Positions 6,752 to 16,233 of a stretch of DNA of 64,000 nucleotides are shown here, piece after piece (the stretch's first letter is position 1; each line of letters begins with the position of its first letter). The stretch lies in the NCBI GenBank assembly GCA_001515265.1, contig LNDB01000003.1, positions 115,966 to 179,965 of the forward strand. The letters run 5' to 3'. Below the pieces are notes generated by a model, which saw nothing but the letters and a program-made list of their open reading frames with translations, had not been told where the DNA came from and did not search any database. The position numbers and the translations under genes are program-made. This stretch comes from Candidatus Dichloromethanomonas elyunquensis. GTDB lineage: Bacteria; Bacillota; Desulfitobacteriia; Desulfitobacteriales; Syntrophobotulaceae.

Positions 6752-8080
6752 TCATATGTTTTCACACCGGCAGCCGGTTAAAAAATAGGGGCTGTTATCG
6801 AGGTCTGATGTTCCGCAAACGAGATCCGGAGATTGAAGTATCTCCCAATAATTTCCGCTGATCCTGACGTTTACCCCGCCGGCCAGGCATCCGTTTTTAA
6901 TTCTTAGACCTGAGGGCACTGCCAGGGAAAAACTGCCTGTTACCGGATTTTGGGTATGAAGTCCAAGTACGGATAAGACCAGAACCCCATCGTCAATTTC
7001 TTTCAGCATTTGTGCCCATGAAACCTGTTGTTCTTGGGTTATTTTAATTCCTCCACCGCCATAGGGAATCGCAGTTGGCGAGGTCTCCCAGCGAAGAGCA
7101 TATTTCGTATTGAGGTAGGGTGAATGCAGACTCCCTTGAGAGGCAAGAATTGTACGCGATGCCGGAACCCCTTCCGGGGTTAACAGGTAACTGGACCAAT
7201 GATAGGGACGAAGCGGGTCGATTTCCAGGGATATTCCCTCATAAAATACTTTCCTTTTTTGCCTGAAATCTTCTAGGGTGAATTTACTCTGCCCTTCGAA
7301 TATATTCTCCCCGCTAAAATTAGGAAGGATATATTGCTCGGTCATCTGTTCCACAACGGATGGGGACAGAATCACACAGGTATTTTGTCCAACTGGCTCC
7401 GCCTGCTTTTTGAATATTTCGTACCTTGAGGCTGATTCATTCCAAATATCTTGCCACTCATGTCCGGTAATCAGCCGCCTCTTCGCATATCCTCGTGCAA
7501 TAAGGCTGTCAAAAGACCAGGAAACCGTGTACCTGCTTTCTTCGTAATCTATGTTGATTCCCGTAGAAGTATAAATCGAATTTTTTCCCCAAAGAGCGGT
7601 GATATTGGCGCCTGTTTGAGCCTCACGGGGGCGGCTGGATAATATTTTTTCCTGATGATCAAAAGCAGTACGGTCTGCACCTTCAATAATGGACCTGATT
7701 TCATCTGAGGCAACGGCTACTTCCGGAAGCTTTGCCGGATGCGGAATTCTTACTGCAAAAGGGTCTTCAAATGAAGCCATTCTCCAAAACTCAAGTTCCC
7801 TTTTCCAATGATAGCCATTGCTTTCGGAAGGCTTTTGCAGTTTTGCCCTGCTGCATTTGCCGTCATCCCAGACCAAAAATATTTCTGCACTTTCCGAATT
7901 TTTATACGAGGGAGGTGTATATACACTTCCGCCGATATTATTTTTAATGCCCAACATGATAATCTGAGTGCGGAAAACTGCGGCACGCCAATCCCTTAGC
8001 CTTACTCCCAAGACAGGACCGGCTTGAGCATTTTGTAAAACTTGAGTCAAATCAGCCAGGAGGTTATCTGTCACTCTCAT
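6752..8080 (-). CDS. TldE/PmbA-family protein (TldD partner)
   Basis: The TldD-TldE metalloprotease works as a heterodimer, in which TldD carries the zinc site and TldE is needed for substrate channelling. It unfolds and degrades small peptides in the cytoplasm. This 442-residue protein is the second subunit. It is divergent but retains C-terminal features such as GGGGIKI and the late SGNYWEIL. It lacks the HExxxH motif seen in its neighbour, as expected for TldE. It overlaps tldD by 17 nt, with AGGAGGTA just before its ATG, so the two are translationally coupled. Confidence 0.8.
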   Translation of the reverse strand: MRVTDNLLADLTQVLQNAQAGPVLGVRLRDWRAAVFRTQIIMLGIKNNIGGSVYTPPSYKNSESAEIFLVWDDGKCSRAKLQKPSESNGYHWKRELEFWRMASFEDPFAVRIPHPAKLPEVAVASDEIRSIIEGADRTAFDHQEKILSSRPREAQTGANITALWGKNSIYTSTGINIDYEESRYTVSWSFDSLIARGYAKRRLITGHEWQDIWNESASRYEIFKKQAEPVGQNTCVILSPSVVEQMTEQYILPNFSGENIFEGQSKFTLEDFRQKRKVFYEGISLEIDPLRPYHWSSYLLTPEGVPASRTILASQGSLHSPYLNTKYALRWETSPTAIPYGGGGIKITQEQQVSWAQMLKEIDDGVLVLSVLGLHTQNPVTGSFSLAVPSGLRIKNGCLAGGVNVRISGNYWEILQSPDLVCGTSDLDNSPYFLTGCRCENI

Positions 8081-9563
8081 TACCTCCTAAACGAATATGT
8101 TCGTTTTTTTCTATAAAGATGTACCCGCTTCCTCCACCGCTGGAGGGGATCGACTGCCCGGCCTTGCCGCAGGTCCCGATCGCGTCATATCTTTCTTGAC
8201 CGGTACTGAGCCTGACTGATCCAAGCACAGAGAGGATTTTTCCGCTGAAAATTCCCGGCCTATAGACTGTCAAAGCCGGATCAGCGATATTGACGGCTCC
8301 ATCGCACTGGAAGACAAAATCTCCCGTTTTAATATTGACCTGTCCCCCCCGGTAACCAACAAGCACGTAGTGATGACCTATTTCCAATAACCCTTCTCGA
8401 ATAAGCACATCCCTCATGTTTCTCAGCTCATTCTCAAGTGTTTCACTTTCCGGCAGAGGGATGTGTTTTTTGGTAACCAACCGGATATTTGTCATCCTGG
8501 GTAAAGGGATAGAGCCATAGGATTCAGCTCGGCCGGCTCCTGTCATTGCCATTCCTGCTTTTTCCGCCGAAAAAACATCCCCCAGACCTTGTTTTAGAAT
8601 TCCATCCTCTACAATGGTGACATTCTCCCTCTTCTCCCCATTGGCTGAATAGGGTTGGTAAGCCCAGTCCCCTTTTAGTGACCCATCCGTAATATCCACT
8701 CCGTGGTTGGAAACCATTAGTCCTATCTGCAGCTTTCCGTTTTGACTTAAGACCGATTCCTCAGCCAGATCGGATTCCACGGCATGCCCAAAAGCTTCAT
8801 GAGCCAACCCTTTAGCCAAGCCATAGTCAATAATGATTGGATAGCTTCCCGATGGTATTTGATCGGCAGTACGGACCTTAGAAATAAAATTCGCTTTATC
8901 CACGGCCTGTCTGTACAATAGACCATCTCTCTTTTCTTGCAGGAGAATACCTGCATCCACTCCGCTGAGGTGGACTGAAAAGCTTTGTCCGGCATCCCCT
9001 TGCCGTACGGTTCCCTGATGTAAAAGTACAGCTCTGGGAATGAAGAAAGAGACCAACGTTCCATCGGTCCTTCCGATACACCAATAATCTTCGATTTGTT
9101 TGTAGCTTGTTTGCCAGGCGATGCCGGTATCCGCCAGGTGAATTTTTTTAAGTTGGTCATGAATAAAAGCCAGCATATCTTGCAGTTCTTGAGGTGTAAA
9201 TTGATCAAAAGGATATTGGACACCATTAGGGAGTGCATCATAATGGGGGGGGAAAGAGAAGATTTGCTGATTCAGTTCGCATCCTATCCTTTCACTCTCC
9301 CGGGCTAAAGCGGTCGCTTTTTGCACGAGTTCCTCTGCCATTTTCCTGTCTATGGTATTGGCTGAAGAAAAACCGCTCGCACCATTCGCGGTAAAAGCTT
9401 GTACTCCCATTCCGCTCTCATTTCCGGTAAATACGTTTTCAATCTTTCCGTTGCATAGTTTGATGGTTATCTCCCTTCTGGCCTGCGCTCTCATGATAAC
9501 GTAACCAGGATACGGCTGACCGGCAATATCTTTAACAATCTCCCTTATCTTTCCGGAATCCAT
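8064..9563 (-). CDS. tldD: TldD-family zinc metalloprotease
   Basis: This is the catalytic subunit of the TldD/E peptidase, 499 residues, the usual length. The zinc motif HEAFGHAVESD (HExxxH) is present at about residue 260. The family region with GAGRAESYGSIPLPRMTN and TGDFVFQCDGAVNI is also present. In enterobacteria the complex matures microcin B17 and degrades CcdA; in Firmicutes the natural substrates are mostly unknown. The gene starts behind AGGAGG and is first in a two-gene operon. No peptide natural-product gene is next to it. Confidence 0.88.
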   Translation of the reverse strand: MDSGKIREIVKDIAGQPYPGYVIMRAQARREITIKLCNGKIENVFTGNESGMGVQAFTANGASGFSSANTIDRKMAEELVQKATALARESERIGCELNQQIFSFPPHYDALPNGVQYPFDQFTPQELQDMLAFIHDQLKKIHLADTGIAWQTSYKQIEDYWCIGRTDGTLVSFFIPRAVLLHQGTVRQGDAGQSFSVHLSGVDAGILLQEKRDGLLYRQAVDKANFISKVRTADQIPSGSYPIIIDYGLAKGLAHEAFGHAVESDLAEESVLSQNGKLQIGLMVSNHGVDITDGSLKGDWAYQPYSANGEKRENVTIVEDGILKQGLGDVFSAEKAGMAMTGAGRAESYGSIPLPRMTNIRLVTKKHIPLPESETLENELRNMRDVLIREGLLEIGHHYVLVGYRGGQVNIKTGDFVFQCDGAVNIADPALTVYRPGIFSGKILSVLGSVRLSTGQERYDAIGTCGKAGQSIPSSGGGSGYIFIEKNEHIRLGGNESDR

Positions 9564-9815
9564 TTTAACCTCCTAAACAGGGGATTATCTCATTATTTTC
9601 CATACAGTGCTTACATATTCCTTTATTATGCCTGTATCCTATTCAATCTTAGTATCAATTCCTTGGAATCAGCAAGAATAATCTTTGGTGATGTTAATAT
9701 TGTTGCATAAATTATCTGTATTATTTTGTGATTTCTGTATATTTTTTAATCAATAGGGGCACAATCTTAATAGTCTCACGTTTTCCAATTTTATCCCCAC
9801 TCCTCTCTTTTTCTT

Positions 9816-9845
9816 AACTTGCGGTAAGTGTCCGCAAGTTTTTTT
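9816..9845 (+). terminator. Hairpin with T-run on the plus strand
   Basis: AACTTGCGG, a 7-nt loop and its exact complement CCGCAAGTT are followed by five more T. It has the form of a plus-strand terminator, yet no plus-strand gene lies to the left. The 9564-9815 stretch in front of it is AT-rich and holds no gene I can support. It could end an unannotated small RNA or stop antisense transcription. Confidence 0.55.
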
Positions 9846-9863
9846 GTTCGGAAAAAGTGATGA

Positions 9864-9883
9864 GGGGCTGCTTCAACAGCCCC
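9864..9883 (-). terminator. Hairpin after fapA
   Basis: GGGGCTG, a CTTCAA loop and CAGCCCC form a compact stem about 20 bp downstream of the fapA stop codon. On the minus strand a weak T-rich stretch (CACTTTTT) follows a few bases later. It probably terminates fapA. Confidence 0.6.
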
Positions 9884-9904
9884 CCTATTACTTCTTCTAA
9901 GTCA

Positions 9905-11842
9905 TTACCGATTTTCATTTCTGCCATCCCATTTCAACTTTTCTACCTGAAGTATTGCTTTTTCCCGGTATATATCTAATTTTTGCACCCCTTCATCAAT
10001 CCTGACAAGTTCTTTCCCCACATAGATCTTGATATTGGGATGGCTATAATCAACAGAGATACGGCTATTCTTTGCTGCCCGGATCGTGGTTGCGCTCATG
10101 CAAGAACCACCGAGCTCCCAAATATAGATGTTTCCTGAACAGTTGATTTCACCCCCCCGGCATACCCCTAAAATTTTAATATTTCCCTCTATTTTGATCA
10201 TCGAATTGTAAATTCCCTTTTTGCAAATAAAATCTCCCGCACAACTAATTTCGGAATTTTGGACATAGTTTGTGTCACATATTACACTAGACGGAATTAA
10301 CTCCCCTTTGGTACTCAGAAAATAACTGATCACCTTTAGCGCATTTGTAAGGTAAACGGGGTTCTTGAGCTGGAGCGGTCCAAGTCCGGTTAAAAAATGT
10401 TTAACCGTTTTGACAGCTACTTCTAATTCCGGTGACATAAAATCCGGATCTTTGAAACGTAAAAGTCCTTCAAGTTCTTCTGCTTTATTAGGTAATTGCG
10501 AGAAATTTTTCTCAAGCAATACTTTTAAAAGTTGCCCTGTGTTGGTATTACCCGATGCATTTTGAAGTTGTTTCACCTGGTTAATACATAAATTCAGTTC
10601 TTCTTGAACTTCTTTAAGACCTTTTACTAATTGGGATCGAAATACATGTTTTTCCCCAACAACAATGTGGCTGGCAATCGTGTTATTAAAAACGGTCAGT
10701 CCCGCTTCAGCCTTTATGTCAGCACTGGATACCGATCCTTGAACGGTTATTTTTCCCCCCGAATATACATAAAGTCCGTCTTTAATATCCCGTCCGATAA
10801 ACACATCTCCGGGGAAATCTATGCTTCCGGTTTCTAAGTTAATATCCGAATTTAATATGTAGGCATTTTCCACCAGGTACGTATAATTGTTTACTCGAAG
10901 GGGTGTACCGGAGCAGGATGCCCTTACTTCCAGACCATCTTCGGATAAATAAACATTTTTCTTAAGTTTAAATTCAAAGTTTCTATAGTTTTCAACCGGA
11001 AGGATCTTTCCGAAAACGTTAATCCCCGGAACTCCTTCCTTTCCCGGAATTTTTTTAGCTAAGACTTCATCTTTTTGACATATTTTCAATTTGCAGGCAA
11101 AATAATCTATGGTGTTTTCATCGCCTTCTTCTTCAAAAACAGGCTCTCCGACATAATCGATCAATTGAGGTTGAATAGGTTGAACAGGCGGAGTAGCTTC
11201 GGCAATAACGATTGTCTTTTCACCATCGCCCGTTAGGAAATCTACCCAAATATTTGGCTTCAAACCGCAAAGAATTCCTTTTCCGCTTAAATCCCTTTTG
11301 AAATCTTCCTCCGTCCGGGATTCCTCCGAATCAGGAATAGATTCCCAGGATACCAATCGCTCCAATGATAACCTGGTTAGATGTGAAATGTTTTCTGTCA
11401 GCTTATATTTGCCTGACTGTTCATGTTTGACAGTTGCCCAGGCTTGGCTGCCATCTTGTTTCACTTCGATTTGCCAAGTTAATCCGCCTTTTTTGGTTTC
11501 GGGATAAAATTCAAAAACATCTCCTTTTTGAACAGAAAATTCTTTATCAATTTCATTCCCTCCATAAACCAATTTGCCGGCCGTTGGAAAAGGAGCAATA
11601 CTTTCAATTTGCATACCGGGATTAATGGTGTATTTCTCACCATCCCATGAAATTTTAACACCGGATCCCAGATTACTTTCGGAATCTTCCTTGATACTTA
11701 CTTTTACTTTCCAAAAACGGTTAAAGACACTAGGCTTTTCTATAACGTCAAATGTAAGTTCACCAGGTGAACAGGCCCATTTGGAAGACCATTCTTCACG
11801 AATGGACTCTAATGATTTTCCGGTAGTAATGATTTCCCGCAA
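9905..11842 (-). CDS. FapA-family protein (DUF342) with Jag-N-like N terminus
   Basis: The 645-residue protein has an N-terminal region of about 45 residues resembling the Jag-N domain, then a middle region, then the FapA/DUF342 core with GKEGVPGINVFGK and a series of short beta repeats with INLETGSIDFPGDVFIGRDI. FapA in Vibrio is linked to polar flagellar assembly through the EIIA-Glc signal. In Firmicutes the family is widespread and its role is not fixed. It starts with TTG behind GAGGAG. A promoter with good spacing lies upstream and a hairpin downstream, so it is monocistronic and about 8 kb from the main flagellar locus. Confidence 0.82.
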   Translation of the reverse strand: MREIITTGKSLESIREEWSSKWACSPGELTFDVIEKPSVFNRFWKVKVSIKEDSESNLGSGVKISWDGEKYTINPGMQIESIAPFPTAGKLVYGGNEIDKEFSVQKGDVFEFYPETKKGGLTWQIEVKQDGSQAWATVKHEQSGKYKLTENISHLTRLSLERLVSWESIPDSEESRTEEDFKRDLSGKGILCGLKPNIWVDFLTGDGEKTIVIAEATPPVQPIQPQLIDYVGEPVFEEEGDENTIDYFACKLKICQKDEVLAKKIPGKEGVPGINVFGKILPVENYRNFEFKLKKNVYLSEDGLEVRASCSGTPLRVNNYTYLVENAYILNSDINLETGSIDFPGDVFIGRDIKDGLYVYSGGKITVQGSVSSADIKAEAGLTVFNNTIASHIVVGEKHVFRSQLVKGLKEVQEELNLCINQVKQLQNASGNTNTGQLLKVLLEKNFSQLPNKAEELEGLLRFKDPDFMSPELEVAVKTVKHFLTGLGPLQLKNPVYLTNALKVISYFLSTKGELIPSSVICDTNYVQNSEISCAGDFICKKGIYNSMIKIEGNIKILGVCRGGEINCSGNIYIWELGGSCMSATTIRAAKNSRISVDYSHPNIKIYVGKELVRIDEGVQKLDIYREKAILQVEKLKWDGRNENR

Positions 11843-11881
11843 TTCCCCTCAGCTCCTCAGTATGCCACACTCTTTATTTTT

Positions 11882-11910
11882 ACTATAATAATTTCTCCAC
11901 AATTTGTCTA
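11882..11910 (-). promoter_or_regulatory. Sigma-A promoter of fapA
   Basis: TAGACA (11905-11910), exactly 17 bp, then TATAGT (11882-11887) on the minus strand. Each box differs from the consensus at one position. The fapA start codon lies about 40 bp downstream. Confidence 0.7.
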
Positions 11911-11946
11911 TGAAGAAGTTAATATTTTGAATATTTTTCCTCATAC

Positions 11947-13041
11947 TTATTGTACGGTAATGATAATATCCGGATTTTGCCTTGGAGAAGCTGTCGTTTG
12001 CTTTGGATTCTCAACATGACCTGGAGATTTTATACCATTGGGATCATTGGAATTGCCGGGAACCGTAATATGAGCTTTGACAACAGGGTCCAGAAGGTCA
12101 ACAACCATGTTATCCACAACTTTATCGGTTGTGATGCCCATTAATAGGTTTTGGGCAACTTCTTTGGCCGTATTCCTGTTTACTTCCCAATAACTTATAT
12201 CATCGAGATATAATCCTACACCAGGCAAAGTTTGCGTAACAATATTTGAACTGTTGAAAGAAGAGGCTGCCGTGGAAAGCTTCAAAAGATCCATCAATTT
12301 CAAATTGGTTTCAACGGCATCCATCAATTGAGGAATTAACTTAGGAAGCTTAGGAATAGTGCTGGGCTGAAGAATTTCTTTGGCTACCGCTTTTAACACA
12401 TTTTGCTGGCGTGCAGTCCTTCCGATATCGGCCATAGCGTCATGACGGAAACGGGCATATTCTAAAGCCTGGGTCCCGTTGAACTGTTGCAGTCCCGCTT
12501 TTAAGTTAATTACACCATCGACTTTATCACCGGTTTCATAAAACATATCTTTTTCAACATTTACGGTAATTCCGCCTAAGGTATCAATAATATTTTTGAA
12601 CCCGTTAAAATTTGTCAAGACATAACCGTCAAGCGGAATACCCGTTAAATCCGTAACCTGATTCATGAGTCCAGAGATTCCCCTTAGCATGGGTACAGCA
12701 TTAATTTTGACAAATGAATTTGATCCGGACAGTGTTACCCTCGTATCCCTGGGAACCGAAAGCATGGTAATAAGCTTGGTATTAGGATCAAAACTGGCAA
12801 CAATAATGGAATCCGAATTATAAGCGCTTTCACCAGGTCTTTTATCCGTCCCGATCAAAAGAAAACTGACGCGCTTATCTAAACTCGCAGCGTTCTGTCC
12901 AAAATATGGGGTTAAACCGCTATCGCCTTCGTCCCTGTTAAAATACACATACCCGAAAGCCGCAGTCCCAGAAATAATTCCCGCAAATAATATCGCGATA
13001 ACAATAAATACCTTCCTTTTTTGGCCCGCCCTTTTCTTCAA
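11947..13041 (-). CDS. LytR-CpsA-Psr (LCP) family cell wall ligase
   Basis: LCP proteins attach anionic polymers such as teichoic acids to peptidoglycan at the outer face of the membrane. The product has a short basic N terminus, one membrane helix (VFIVIAILFAGIISGTAAF) and the LCP domain with LLIGTDKRPGESAYNSDSI, SVPRDTRV, a DTLGGITVNV motif and LEYARFRHD. The arginine and aspartate residues of the pyrophosphate-binding pocket are there. The C-terminal tail is rich in Pro, Asn and Lys. I favour the TTG at 13041 (8 nt after GGAG) over the GTG three codons upstream. It is not in an obvious operon with neighbours. Confidence 0.88.
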   Translation of the reverse strand: MKKRAGQKRKVFIVIAILFAGIISGTAAFGYVYFNRDEGDSGLTPYFGQNAASLDKRVSFLLIGTDKRPGESAYNSDSIIVASFDPNTKLITMLSVPRDTRVTLSGSNSFVKINAVPMLRGISGLMNQVTDLTGIPLDGYVLTNFNGFKNIIDTLGGITVNVEKDMFYETGDKVDGVINLKAGLQQFNGTQALEYARFRHDAMADIGRTARQQNVLKAVAKEILQPSTIPKLPKLIPQLMDAVETNLKLMDLLKLSTAASSFNSSNIVTQTLPGVGLYLDDISYWEVNRNTAKEVAQNLLMGITTDKVVDNMVVDLLDPVVKAHITVPGNSNDPNGIKSPGHVENPKQTTASPRQNPDIIITVQ

Positions 13042-13089
13042 TTCGCGCACTCCATTATGTTTAATAACCGCTATGATACCCTTCTTGAT

Positions 13090-14148
13090 TCATGGAGTCA
13101 GATTTTTTTGGTATATAGATATTTTACCCGCTTCGCCGCGATATACCCTTCCAACTATTCGGGAATAGGGGTGATACTGATTCAACTTTCGAATCAGCTC
13201 TTCTTTTCTTTGCTCCGGAACTGCAAACAATAGCCCTCCGGAGGTTTGGGCATCTCCAAGAATGAGCTTCCAATTTTCACTGCAATAGGAACGCACATTT
13301 TCTCCCAAATAAGCAAGATTAGCCATCGTTCCCCCTGGAACGGTTCCTTTTTCCAGACATTTCCATACAGTATCGACAACCGGAATACTTTCGGTATAAA
13401 TTTCTGCGTGCAACCCGCTGGCTTTCATCATTTCGTGCAGGTGTCCCAATAATCCGAATCCGGTTACATCCGTACAGGCATTTACCCCGACCAATAAAGC
13501 AAGACGGGAGGCTTCCTTATTTAACATGGCCATAATTTCGACAGCTTCATTTTCTTCAGTCTGAGAAACGATGCCCTGTTTTATCCCCGTTGTGATAATT
13601 CCAATGCCTAAAGGTTTGGTAAGAATCAGATAATCTCCATCCTGAGCATCGCGATTCGTCAGAATCTTATCCGGATGGATAAGACCGGTCACAGCGAGTC
13701 CATACTTTGGTTCAGGGTCGTCAATAGAATGTCCTCCAAGCAATACTGCCCCCGCCTCGTTGATTTTTTCCCGTCCACCCCTTAATATTTCCAAAAGAAT
13801 AGACTTATCCAACTTGTGAATTGGAAAAGAAACAAGGTTTAAAGCTGTCAATGGGGCAGCACCCATAGCATAAATATCACTCAGGGCATTGGCTGCCGCA
13901 ATTTGTCCGAATGAGTAAGGATCATCTACCACCGGAGTGAAAAAGTCAACGGTTTGAACAATGGCTTGACTCTGATTGAGCCGGTAAACGCCGGCATCAT
14001 CTGACGTTTCAATTCCAACCAGAAGATTAGGGTCTTCAATAGAATTAGGTAAATTGCACAGAACCTGTGCCAGGTCGCCGGGACCTATCTTGCACCCTCA
14101 GCCGGCTTTGCTTGAAAATTGTGTCAGCCTGATTTTTTCTTCCGTCAT
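13090..14148 (-). CDS. selD: Selenide, water dikinase SelD, itself a selenoprotein (in-frame UGA)
   Basis: SelD makes selenophosphate from selenide and ATP for selenocysteine synthesis. The full gene starts at the ATG at 14148 (preceded by GGAGGGGG) and reads MTEEKIRLTQFSSKAG, then TGA at codon 17 (14098-14100), then GCKIGPGDL. SelD proteins have Cys or Sec at exactly this active-site position. So the TGA encodes selenocysteine, and the shorter frame starting at 13932 is only the downstream part. Full length is 352 residues, normal for SelD. Further motifs: ETSDDAGVY, GQIAAANALSDIYAMG, GGHSIDDPEPKYG and ACTDVTGFGLLGH. A hairpin fit for a bacterial SECIS follows the TGA. The selA gene lies directly upstream. 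Confidence 0.95.
14067..14095 (-). other. Putative bacterial SECIS hairpin in selD
   Basis: Starting 2 nt after the UGA, the mRNA can fold as GTGC, internal loop, GGTC, five-base loop CCGGC, GACC, internal loop, GCAC. The apical loop starts about 16 nt after the UGA and contains GG. This is where SelB-binding bacterial SECIS elements are found. Fold is inferred by eye. Confidence 0.7.
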
Positions 14149-14274
14149 TCTTTCCCCCTCCTTTGCTGCGTTTTATCCCATAATTATTTTTCTTTTGTAT
14201 ATATTATTGCAATTCTGTAGCGATCTTAGTCCCCTTTTGTCCTCAAGCCATTATAGCACCAACGATAGAGGCCT

Positions 14275-15723
14275 TCAACCTGCCCAATTTTTCAATCGGC
14301 TTGTGATTTCATTGAAATCTCCCGGTAAAAGTGTTCTGGGATCAAGCAGTATTTTGTTCTTCTCAATCCTTGCAAGAATTGGGATATCACCAAAACGCAA
14401 AAATCTTTCCAACTCCTCAGTTCTGCCGCCCAAAGGTTTTACTGTACAGACAAACGTAGGAATTGCAGCCGCAGGAAATGCTCCTCCCCCCACGCAGGAA
14501 TTATTTTCTTCAATCTCTGCCTGAAGTTGGGGAATATCTTGCAGTAACTTGAAAAGATTGTGTGCTTCCTCCCATAGCTCTTTTTTGGATTTAGCCAGCA
14601 TTCTCCAAACAGGGATCTTACACACCTCTCCTCTTTGGTAGAGCTGTAGAGTTCCTGCCAGAGCCGCTAAGGTGAGTTTGTCAACCCGTATCGCTCTCAT
14701 AAGCTGATTCTTTTTTAATGATTCAATAAGCTCTTTTTTTCCGACAATGATTCCCGCCTGAGGACCTCCTAAAAGTTTATCTCCGCTGAAAGTGACGAGG
14801 GATGCCCCGCTGTTTACGGTTTCCTGAATGGTAGGTTCTTTTGGAAGTCCGAATTCAACGCCATCTAAAAAACTGCCGCTTCCCAAATCAACTGCTATGG
14901 GAATATTCATCTCTTTCCCCAGTATGACGATTTCATCTAAAGAAACCGAATGGTGAAAACCCTCAATTCGGTAATTGCTCGTATGTACCTTTAACAGCAT
15001 AGCCGTCTCAGAATTTATTGCTTCCTGATAATCTTTTAACCAGGTTTTATTGGTAGCCCCCACCTCAACCAATTTAGCGCCTCCGGCTTTCAACACTTCA
15101 GGTATCCGAAAGGCGCCTCCTACTTCAACCAATTCTCCCCGGGATACGATGACCTCTTTCTGATTGGCCAATGTGTTCATGATCAATAACACTGCAGCTG
15201 CATTATTATTGACAACAAGGGAATCTTCTGCCCCGGTCAGTTCCCGCAATAGGTTTTGAACGTGGCTGTATCTGGACCCCCTGCTGCCCGTTTGAACGTC
15301 CAATTCCAAATTATTGTAAGCAACGGCCTGTTCTGCCACAAAGCCGGCAACTTCAGGTGCAAGCAAGGCCCTTCCAAGATTGGTATGAAGAATGACTCCT
15401 GTTGCATTAATAATTCTTTTTAAGGTACTGCCGGCGTGTGTAAGCTCTTTCAAAACTTCTTCCGTCAGCCAATTCCGAACGGCTTGCGAGAATTCTTCCA
15501 GCGGATATCCCCAAAATTTTTGTCTGCTTGGAGCTTCAATATCTTCTTCAGCATTTTCGGGCTGCAGGATAATTGCCCTGGCACGGTCCAGAGCATTTCT
15601 GGCAGCCCAAGTAATCGCTGCTGCATCATAAAGGTCCTTGATCCCGGTATTCGCAGATAAATTCGCTACCACCTCATAAACCGGAGGAAGAAAGCGCAGC
15701 CTTGCAGCCTGTTCATGATTCAA
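14275..15723 (-). CDS. selA: L-seryl-tRNA(Sec) selenium transferase SelA
   Basis: SelA is the PLP enzyme that converts seryl-tRNA(Sec) to selenocysteyl-tRNA(Sec) using selenophosphate. The 482-residue product is of normal length. It has INATGVILHTNLGRALL, LELDVQTGSRGSRYSHV, the PLP-lysine motif SGDKLLGGPQAG, and the C-terminal LLDPRTLLPGD. The preferred start is the TTG at 15723, 8 nt after AGGGG; a GTG three codons upstream is too close to that site. selD follows after 126 bp. The selB and selC genes expected for a complete pathway are not in this window. Confidence 0.95.
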   Translation of the reverse strand: MNHEQAARLRFLPPVYEVVANLSANTGIKDLYDAAAITWAARNALDRARAIILQPENAEEDIEAPSRQKFWGYPLEEFSQAVRNWLTEEVLKELTHAGSTLKRIINATGVILHTNLGRALLAPEVAGFVAEQAVAYNNLELDVQTGSRGSRYSHVQNLLRELTGAEDSLVVNNNAAAVLLIMNTLANQKEVIVSRGELVEVGGAFRIPEVLKAGGAKLVEVGATNKTWLKDYQEAINSETAMLLKVHTSNYRIEGFHHSVSLDEIVILGKEMNIPIAVDLGSGSFLDGVEFGLPKEPTIQETVNSGASLVTFSGDKLLGGPQAGIIVGKKELIESLKKNQLMRAIRVDKLTLAALAGTLQLYQRGEVCKIPVWRMLAKSKKELWEEAHNLFKLLQDIPQLQAEIEENNSCVGGGAFPAAAIPTFVCTVKPLGGRTEELERFLRFGDIPILARIEKNKILLDPRTLLPGDFNEITSRLKNWAG

Positions 15724-15869
15724 GAAAAACACCCCTAATTCACCATTCTAAGACAAAATGCCCGTTCCTTAACCAGCAGTTTTTTTACGATTTCGACACC
15801 CTGTTTGGATTAGTATATAACCATCATACCATTTTTTATTTTAACGTGGAATTTTCAAGGAGGAAAATT

Positions 15870-16082
15870 ATGAGTTTGTCCGGGGCAAAGATCATTGAAT
15901 TGGCAAAAATAAAAGGCCAAAAGACCCGCAAGTGCATTTTCTGCAGTAATTCAAAAAAACTTCTCTATTTCAGGGAAAAAACGGTTTGCTTGGACTGTTT
16001 TCGGAGTATCCCTTATCTTTTTCAGGATGAATACTGGCGTGTCAGCCAAGATGAATACTGGCGTGTCAGCCAAAAGGAATAA
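15870..16082 (+). CDS. 70-residue zinc-ribbon-like protein with duplicated C terminus
   Basis: I do not recognise the family. The ATG at 15870 follows an ideal AGGAGG site (CAAGGAGGAAAATTATG), and I reject the longer frame from 15702. Two CxxC knuckles are visible: CIFC at residues 22-25 and CLDC at 40-43, spaced as in a zinc ribbon. The N terminus is basic and helical (LAKIKGQKTRK). The last 18 residues contain DEYWRVSQ twice in tandem, created by an exact 24-bp duplication at 16026-16073. It is one of the few plus-strand genes here, divergent from selA and ending toward mecA. Confidence 0.7.
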   Translation: MSLSGAKIIELAKIKGQKTRKCIFCSNSKKLLYFREKTVCLDCFRSIPYLFQDEYWRVSQDEYWRVSQKE

Positions 16083-16193
16083 ACGGAGCTTTCCAAGCAT
16101 TTGAGAAGATTAATATTGATGTCAGGGCCAACATACTTATCCCTCCCTGCCTGGCAGGTGGTTTTCGTTAATCGAGTAGGAGGCTGCCCATTA

Positions 16194-16233
16194 TAAGAAT
16201 AAAGGAGCTAGTTAGCTAGCTCCTTTATTCTTA
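16194..16233. terminator. 18-bp perfect hairpin, bidirectional terminator
   Basis: TAAGAATAAAGGAGCTAG and its exact complement surround a TTAG loop. It lies between the plus-strand zinc-ribbon gene and the minus-strand mecA. The mecA stop codon falls in the loop, so the right arm is also the end of mecA. Confidence 0.75.

Noticed and set aside
13090..13932. SelD beginning at the GTG at 13932
   Set aside because: It would lack the ATP-binding glycine-rich N terminus and the catalytic Cys/Sec; the upstream frame is uninterrupted except for one UGA at the known Sec position.
16026..16073. CRISPR-like repeat
   Set aside because: Only two copies of 24 bp, in direct contact without spacer and within a coding frame.
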